Source: Burkholderia sp. BCC1644 | Lineage (GTDB): Bacteria > Pseudomonadota > Gammaproteobacteria > Burkholderiales > Burkholderiaceae | DNA length: 32,496 nucleotides | Assembly: GCF_902833225.1 (NCBI RefSeq) | Contig: NZ_CADFEI010000035.1 | Span: 1 to 32,496 of the forward strand | Direction: 5' to 3' | Part shown: positions 29,723 to 32,496 of the stretch, piece by piece | How positions within the stretch are numbered: the stretch's first letter is position 1 | Layout: each line of letters begins with the position of its first letter | The notes under the pieces: generated by a model | Told to the model about the DNA's origin: nothing | Database searches by the model: none | The model's input: only the letters and a program-made list of their open reading frames with translations | Position numbers and translations under genes: made by a program

Positions 29723-31585
29723 TCAACCGAAAGTGAATGCGTACGCATCGACACCGGGATCGAGAAACTCGATCGCGAACGTGCGATCGGCGATCGCGCC
29801 CGGCTGCCGGACGAGCTGGTACAGGCGCTGGCCCGTGACGGTGCCGTAGCCCTGCGCGTCGACGTCGGCGCCGTGCGCGGCACCGGGCGCCGCGCCATCG
29901 AGCGTCACGCGAAAGCGCACGGGCTGGCCGTTCGCACCCGGGCCGAGCACGAGGTGCAGGTCGCGCGCATGGAACCGGTAGACGATCCGGCCGTCGGGGG
30001 CAGCGAGCGACGCACGCTCGGCGCCGACATTCCAGGTGCCCGCGAGGCCCCAGTCGTTGAGATCCGGGTGGGCCGGCGCGTCGTAGCGGTGCGCTGCATC
30101 ACGCGCGGCACCGCCCGGCGACGCGAAGCTCTCCGCACGCGCATAACCGACATAGGTTTCGGGCGAGCGGACGTCCGCGCTGTCGGCTGCCGCGAGCGCA
30201 CCCTTCGCGGGCGTCCCGGCCAGCCCGAGCGGCACGTTCAGCGCTTCCGGATGGCCGGCTTCCGCGAGCAGCGACTGGATCGCGCGTTCCGACTGCGCAT
30301 ATTCGCCTTCGCCGAAGTGGTGATGGCGAACGCGCCCTTGCGCGTCGATGAAGTAGTGCGCCGGCCAGTATTCGTTGTTGAATGCACGCCAGATCGAATA
30401 GCCGTTGTCGATCGCGACCGGGTAGTCGATGCCGAGGTCGTGTACGGCCTTCTTCACGTTGCCGATGTCGCGCTCGAACGCGAATTCGGGCGCGTGCACG
30501 CCGATCACGACGAGCCCGTAGGGCGCGTACTTGCGTGCCCACGCGTTCGTGTACGGCAGCGTGCGCAGGCAGTTGATGCACGAATACGTCCAGAAATCGA
30601 CCAGTACGACCTTGCCGCGCAGGCCGGCCGCGGTCAGCGGCGGCGAGTTCAGCCACTGCACGGCGCCGTCGAGCGACGGCAGCGTGCCTTCGACGGGCAG
30701 CGCGGACGGCGTCGTGACGGCCGCGCGCATCATCGCGCCGCCGGCCATCGCACCGCCGGTGGCTGGTGCGCCATCGGCCGCCGCGGCCATCATTGCACCG
30801 CCGGTGGCGTTGTCGGCGGCGTTGCCGGTTGCGGCCATCGCGCCCGGTGCGCTGTTCGAGCGTCCGCCGAGGCGATCGACGAGCTTCGTTTCGAGGCCGC
30901 CCGTCGTGACGGTCGACAGCTGCGCGAGCGCGCCGGTGTCGAGGCCGAGCGCGATCGCGCCGACGCCGGCGATCAGCGCCGCGCCGATCCCGCGGCGGAT
31001 CCATTCGCCGGCGCCGAGCGAGCGCTTCATCGCCGCGAACACCTTCCCGCCGATCACGAGCGCCACGCCGAGCGACGTTGCCGCGCCGGCCGCATACGCG
31101 ACGAGCAGCAGCGTCGTACCGACGCTCGCGCCGCGCAGTGCGGCACCGGTCAGCACGAGCCCGAGGATCGGGCCCGCGCACGGCGCCCACAGCAGGCCCG
31201 TCGCGACGCCGAGCAGCAGCGACGACGCGGGGCCGGCCGGGCGGCCGTCGCGTTGCGCGAACCCGGTGAGCCGGTTGCCGGCGGCGACGAGCGGGCGCGT
31301 CAGGTGTTCCGCGAAGCGCGGCATCAGCAGCGTCAGGCCGAACACGGCGAGCAGCACGATGGCGATCCAGCGGCCGGCCTGGTTCGCCTGCGCGACCCAG
31401 CCGCCGCCCACGGCGGCGAGCGTCGCGACGACGGCGAACGTCAGCGCCATGCCGGCGAGCAACGGCAGGCCGGTACGCACGAACGGCTGGTCGGCGCGTG
31501 CGAACACGAATGGCAGCACGGGCAGAATGCAGGGGCTCAGGATCGTGAGCACGCCCCCGAGATAGGCAAGGACGATGAGCAGCAT
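29723..31585 (-). CDS. DipZ-like CcdA/thioredoxin fusion, thiol-disulfide conduit
   Basis: A 620-residue fusion. The N-terminal ~215 residues form a CcdA/DsbD-type membrane module with the paired cysteines C19 (SPCILPVLPF) and C136 (APCAGPI), which carries electrons across the inner membrane. Residues ~242-290 are an Ala/Gly/Met-rich linker. A TlpA-like thioredoxin domain follows (~295-450), with active-site C336-I-N-C339 in WTYSCINCLRTLP. The C-terminal ~150 residues (NDWGLAGTWNVGAERASLAA, VRFRVTLDG) resemble the carbohydrate-binding-like domain of mycobacterial DipZ. The ATG at 31585 has GGAG 8 nt upstream; the longer frame to 31987 overlaps msrB. It lies between msrB (35-nt gap) and msrA (about 60-nt gap), so it probably supplies reductant to both exported reductases. 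Confidence 0.92.
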   Translation of the reverse strand: MLLIVLAYLGGVLTILSPCILPVLPFVFARADQPFVRTGLPLLAGMALTFAVVATLAAVGGGWVAQANQAGRWIAIVLLAVFGLTLLMPRFAEHLTRPLVAAGNRLTGFAQRDGRPAGPASSLLLGVATGLLWAPCAGPILGLVLTGAALRGASVGTTLLLVAYAAGAATSLGVALVIGGKVFAAMKRSLGAGEWIRRGIGAALIAGVGAIALGLDTGALAQLSTVTTGGLETKLVDRLGGRSNSAPGAMAATGNAADNATGGAMMAAAADGAPATGGAMAGGAMMRAAVTTPSALPVEGTLPSLDGAVQWLNSPPLTAAGLRGKVVLVDFWTYSCINCLRTLPYTNAWARKYAPYGLVVIGVHAPEFAFERDIGNVKKAVHDLGIDYPVAIDNGYSIWRAFNNEYWPAHYFIDAQGRVRHHHFGEGEYAQSERAIQSLLAEAGHPEALNVPLGLAGTPAKGALAAADSADVRSPETYVGYARAESFASPGGAARDAAHRYDAPAHPDLNDWGLAGTWNVGAERASLAAPDGRIVYRFHARDLHLVLGPGANGQPVRFRVTLDGAAPGAAHGADVDAQGYGTVTGQRLYQLVRQPGAIADRTFAIEFLDPGVDAYAFTFG

Positions 31586-31620
31586 GATGCGTTCTCCAGT
31601 CGGTCGGGAGTGGGGCCGGA

Positions 31621-32148
31621 TCAGGCGGCAGCCGGGTGGAAGGTGAGCGCGAGGCCGTTCATGCAGTAGCGCAGGCCGGTCGGCTGCGGGCCGTCGTCGA
31701 ACACGTGGCCGAGATGGCCGCCGCAGCGCCGGCAGTGCACTTCGGTGCGGACCATGCCGAACGTCGTGTCGATATGGGTGTCGACCGCGTGGTCGAGCGG
31801 CTTCCAGAAGCTCGGCCAGCCCGTATGGCTGTCGAACTTGGCGGCGGACGAGAACAGCGCGAGGCTGCAGCCGGCACAGGCGAACGTGCCGGTCCGGTGC
31901 TCGTCGTTCAGCGGGCTGCTGTACGGCCGCTCGGTGCCGGCTTCGCGCAGGATCGTGTATTGGGCGGGCGTGAGCCGGCGATGCCATTCGGCGTCACTGA
32001 GCGTGACCTCGAAAGGGGCCGCCGGCGTGCTGGCCGGCGGCGCGGCGAACGCACGGCCGACCAGCGCGCGGCGTCCGGCGGACGACAGCGCCGCGAGCGC
32101 GGCAAGGCCGGTGGCGCCGGCGAACAGCAGATGTCTGCGGGTGGGCAT
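31621..32148 (-). CDS. msrB: Peptide methionine-(R)-S-oxide reductase, Tat-exported
   Basis: A 175-residue MsrB for the R-epimer of methionine sulfoxide. The N-terminus TRRHLLFAGATGLAALAALS is a twin-arginine signal (R4-R5) with a likely cleavage near A35 (AFA/A), so export is expected in folded form, consistent with a zinc protein. Zinc ligands are C91, C94 (CAGC) and C139, C142 (CRRC); the catalytic cysteine is C162 in RYCMNGLALTF. FDSHTGWPSFWKPL is the family signature. AGGAG lies about 6 nt before the ATG at 32148. It is the first gene of the operon, and a dyad lies 71-102 nt upstream of the start. No cytosolic MsrB features are lost, so activity is expected. Confidence 0.95.
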   Translation of the reverse strand: MPTRRHLLFAGATGLAALAALSSAGRRALVGRAFAAPPASTPAAPFEVTLSDAEWHRRLTPAQYTILREAGTERPYSSPLNDEHRTGTFACAGCSLALFSSAAKFDSHTGWPSFWKPLDHAVDTHIDTTFGMVRTEVHCRRCGGHLGHVFDDGPQPTGLRYCMNGLALTFHPAAA

Positions 32149-32218
32149 GATGGGCTCCTGGAAGCAGGTCCTGAAAACATGCGCCTATCGTAGGCAGCGG
32201 CCGGTGTCGAAGTCCTCA

Positions 32219-32250
32219 CGGAAAGTTAAATGAATTGTGATTACTTTCCG
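32219..32250. promoter_or_regulatory. Dyad CGGAAAGT-N16-ACTTTCCG upstream of msrB
   Basis: Two perfect 8-bp half-sites (32219-32226 and 32243-32250) flank a 16-nt AT-rich core, giving half-sites about two helical turns apart. This fits binding of a dimeric or tetrameric regulator on one DNA face upstream of the msrB promoter. No regulator gene is visible inside the window. No second copy was found. Confidence 0.5.
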
Positions 32251-32271
32251 GGTGTTCCAGTCAGTTCCGCA

Positions 32272-32305
32272 GAAACCCGTCAGAGCCCCGTCTGACAAGG
32301 GTTTT
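32272..32305. terminator. Bidirectional terminator-like hairpin
   Basis: GTCAGA (32279-32284) and TCTGAC (32291-32296) form a stem, extended by AAACCC on the left and GGGTTTT on the right across a 2-nt bulge. T residues follow on both strands, as in a bidirectional terminator. It may end a plus- or minus-strand unit at the right edge. Confidence 0.4.
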
Positions 32306-32496
32306 CGGGAAATTGGTGGTCCGCCCACTTCCGCGGAAATCCCGCACGAGCCGCAACTTTTTAGTGTCTTTTTAGGCAGTATGACTTCGCGTGAGGTAGA
32401 GGGCTGGCCTGCGGCGAGGAAGCAAACGCGGGTTAGCATTGCAGCCAGAGCCGCACGGTGTGGACGGTGCCACACCCGGCACTTTCTCGCACGGAG
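32306..32496. other. Right-edge region, no gene assigned
   Basis: No gene is supported. A plus-strand frame opens with ATG at about 32380 and stays open to the window end, but it has no good ribosome-binding site and lacks the G/C-ending codon habit of its neighbours. The minus-strand frame through 32185-32475 has mixed codon use and overlaps the msrB dyad. Inverted repeats include GTGTGG-N6-CCACAC (32460-32477). More sequence to the right would decide. Confidence 0.3.

Noticed and set aside
32380..32496. Plus-strand frame open to the right edge
   Set aside because: Weak ribosome-binding context and codon use unlike the neighbours; it cannot be judged without sequence beyond the window.

Overview
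The window looks like a high-GC Burkholderia chromosome segment, most likely from the Burkholderia cepacia complex. The reasons are the 23S 3' end and 5S sequence, uniformly G/C-ending codons, and the mix of genes. The assignment is from recognition of sequence style, not from a database search. No insertion sequence, prophage gene, CRISPR array or tRNA is visible.

Layout. (1) 1-454: the 3' end of a 23S rRNA gene, a structured spacer, 5S rRNA and a strong terminator. (2) 532-2555, minus strand: ECF sigma factor, small membrane protein, unusual ferredoxin and SAM methyltransferase. (3) 2743-5843: a chemoreceptor with a good sigma-28 promoter, an NTF2-like protein and a multi-pass membrane protein. 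(4) 6148-10778: aldehyde dehydrogenase, SpuC-like aminotransferase and an NCS1 permease, followed by what may be a gene remnant. (5) 10967-15857: an AraC regulator divergent from an acyl-CoA ligase, 3-hydroxyacyl-CoA dehydrogenase and thiolase operon. (6) 15856-24198: a RutR-like TetR regulator and a complete reductive pyrimidine-degradation set (carbamoyl hydrolase, PreT, PreA, NCS1 permease, dihydropyrimidinase). (7) 24400-27445: nucleoside transporter, thymidine phosphorylase and cytidine deaminase. (8) 27474-28589: an orphan Rieske oxygenase. (9) 28794-32148: a heptanucleotide tandem repeat and an exported methionine-sulfoxide repair operon, msrB, dipZ-like, msrA.

How the genes work together. 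Blocks 6 and 7 form a route from imported nucleosides to bases (Cdd, DeoA), then to dihydropyrimidines (PreTA), N-carbamoyl-beta-amino acids (HydA) and beta-alanine or beta-aminoisobutyrate (carbamoyl hydrolase). The omega-aminotransferase and aldehyde dehydrogenase of block 4 could take the amino acids further, but this is inference. Block 5 has a ligase, hydroxyacyl-CoA dehydrogenase and thiolase but no acyl-CoA dehydrogenase or hydratase, which suggests a 3-hydroxy acid substrate. Block 9 resembles Neisseria PilB divided into separate genes, with its own membrane electron conduit, and is the most system-like unit here.

Regulatory signals read directly include a TetR-type palindrome just after a 17-bp-spaced promoter before the carbamoyl hydrolase gene, three other perfect dyads in promoter regions, and an intrinsic terminator inside the pyrimidine gene set.
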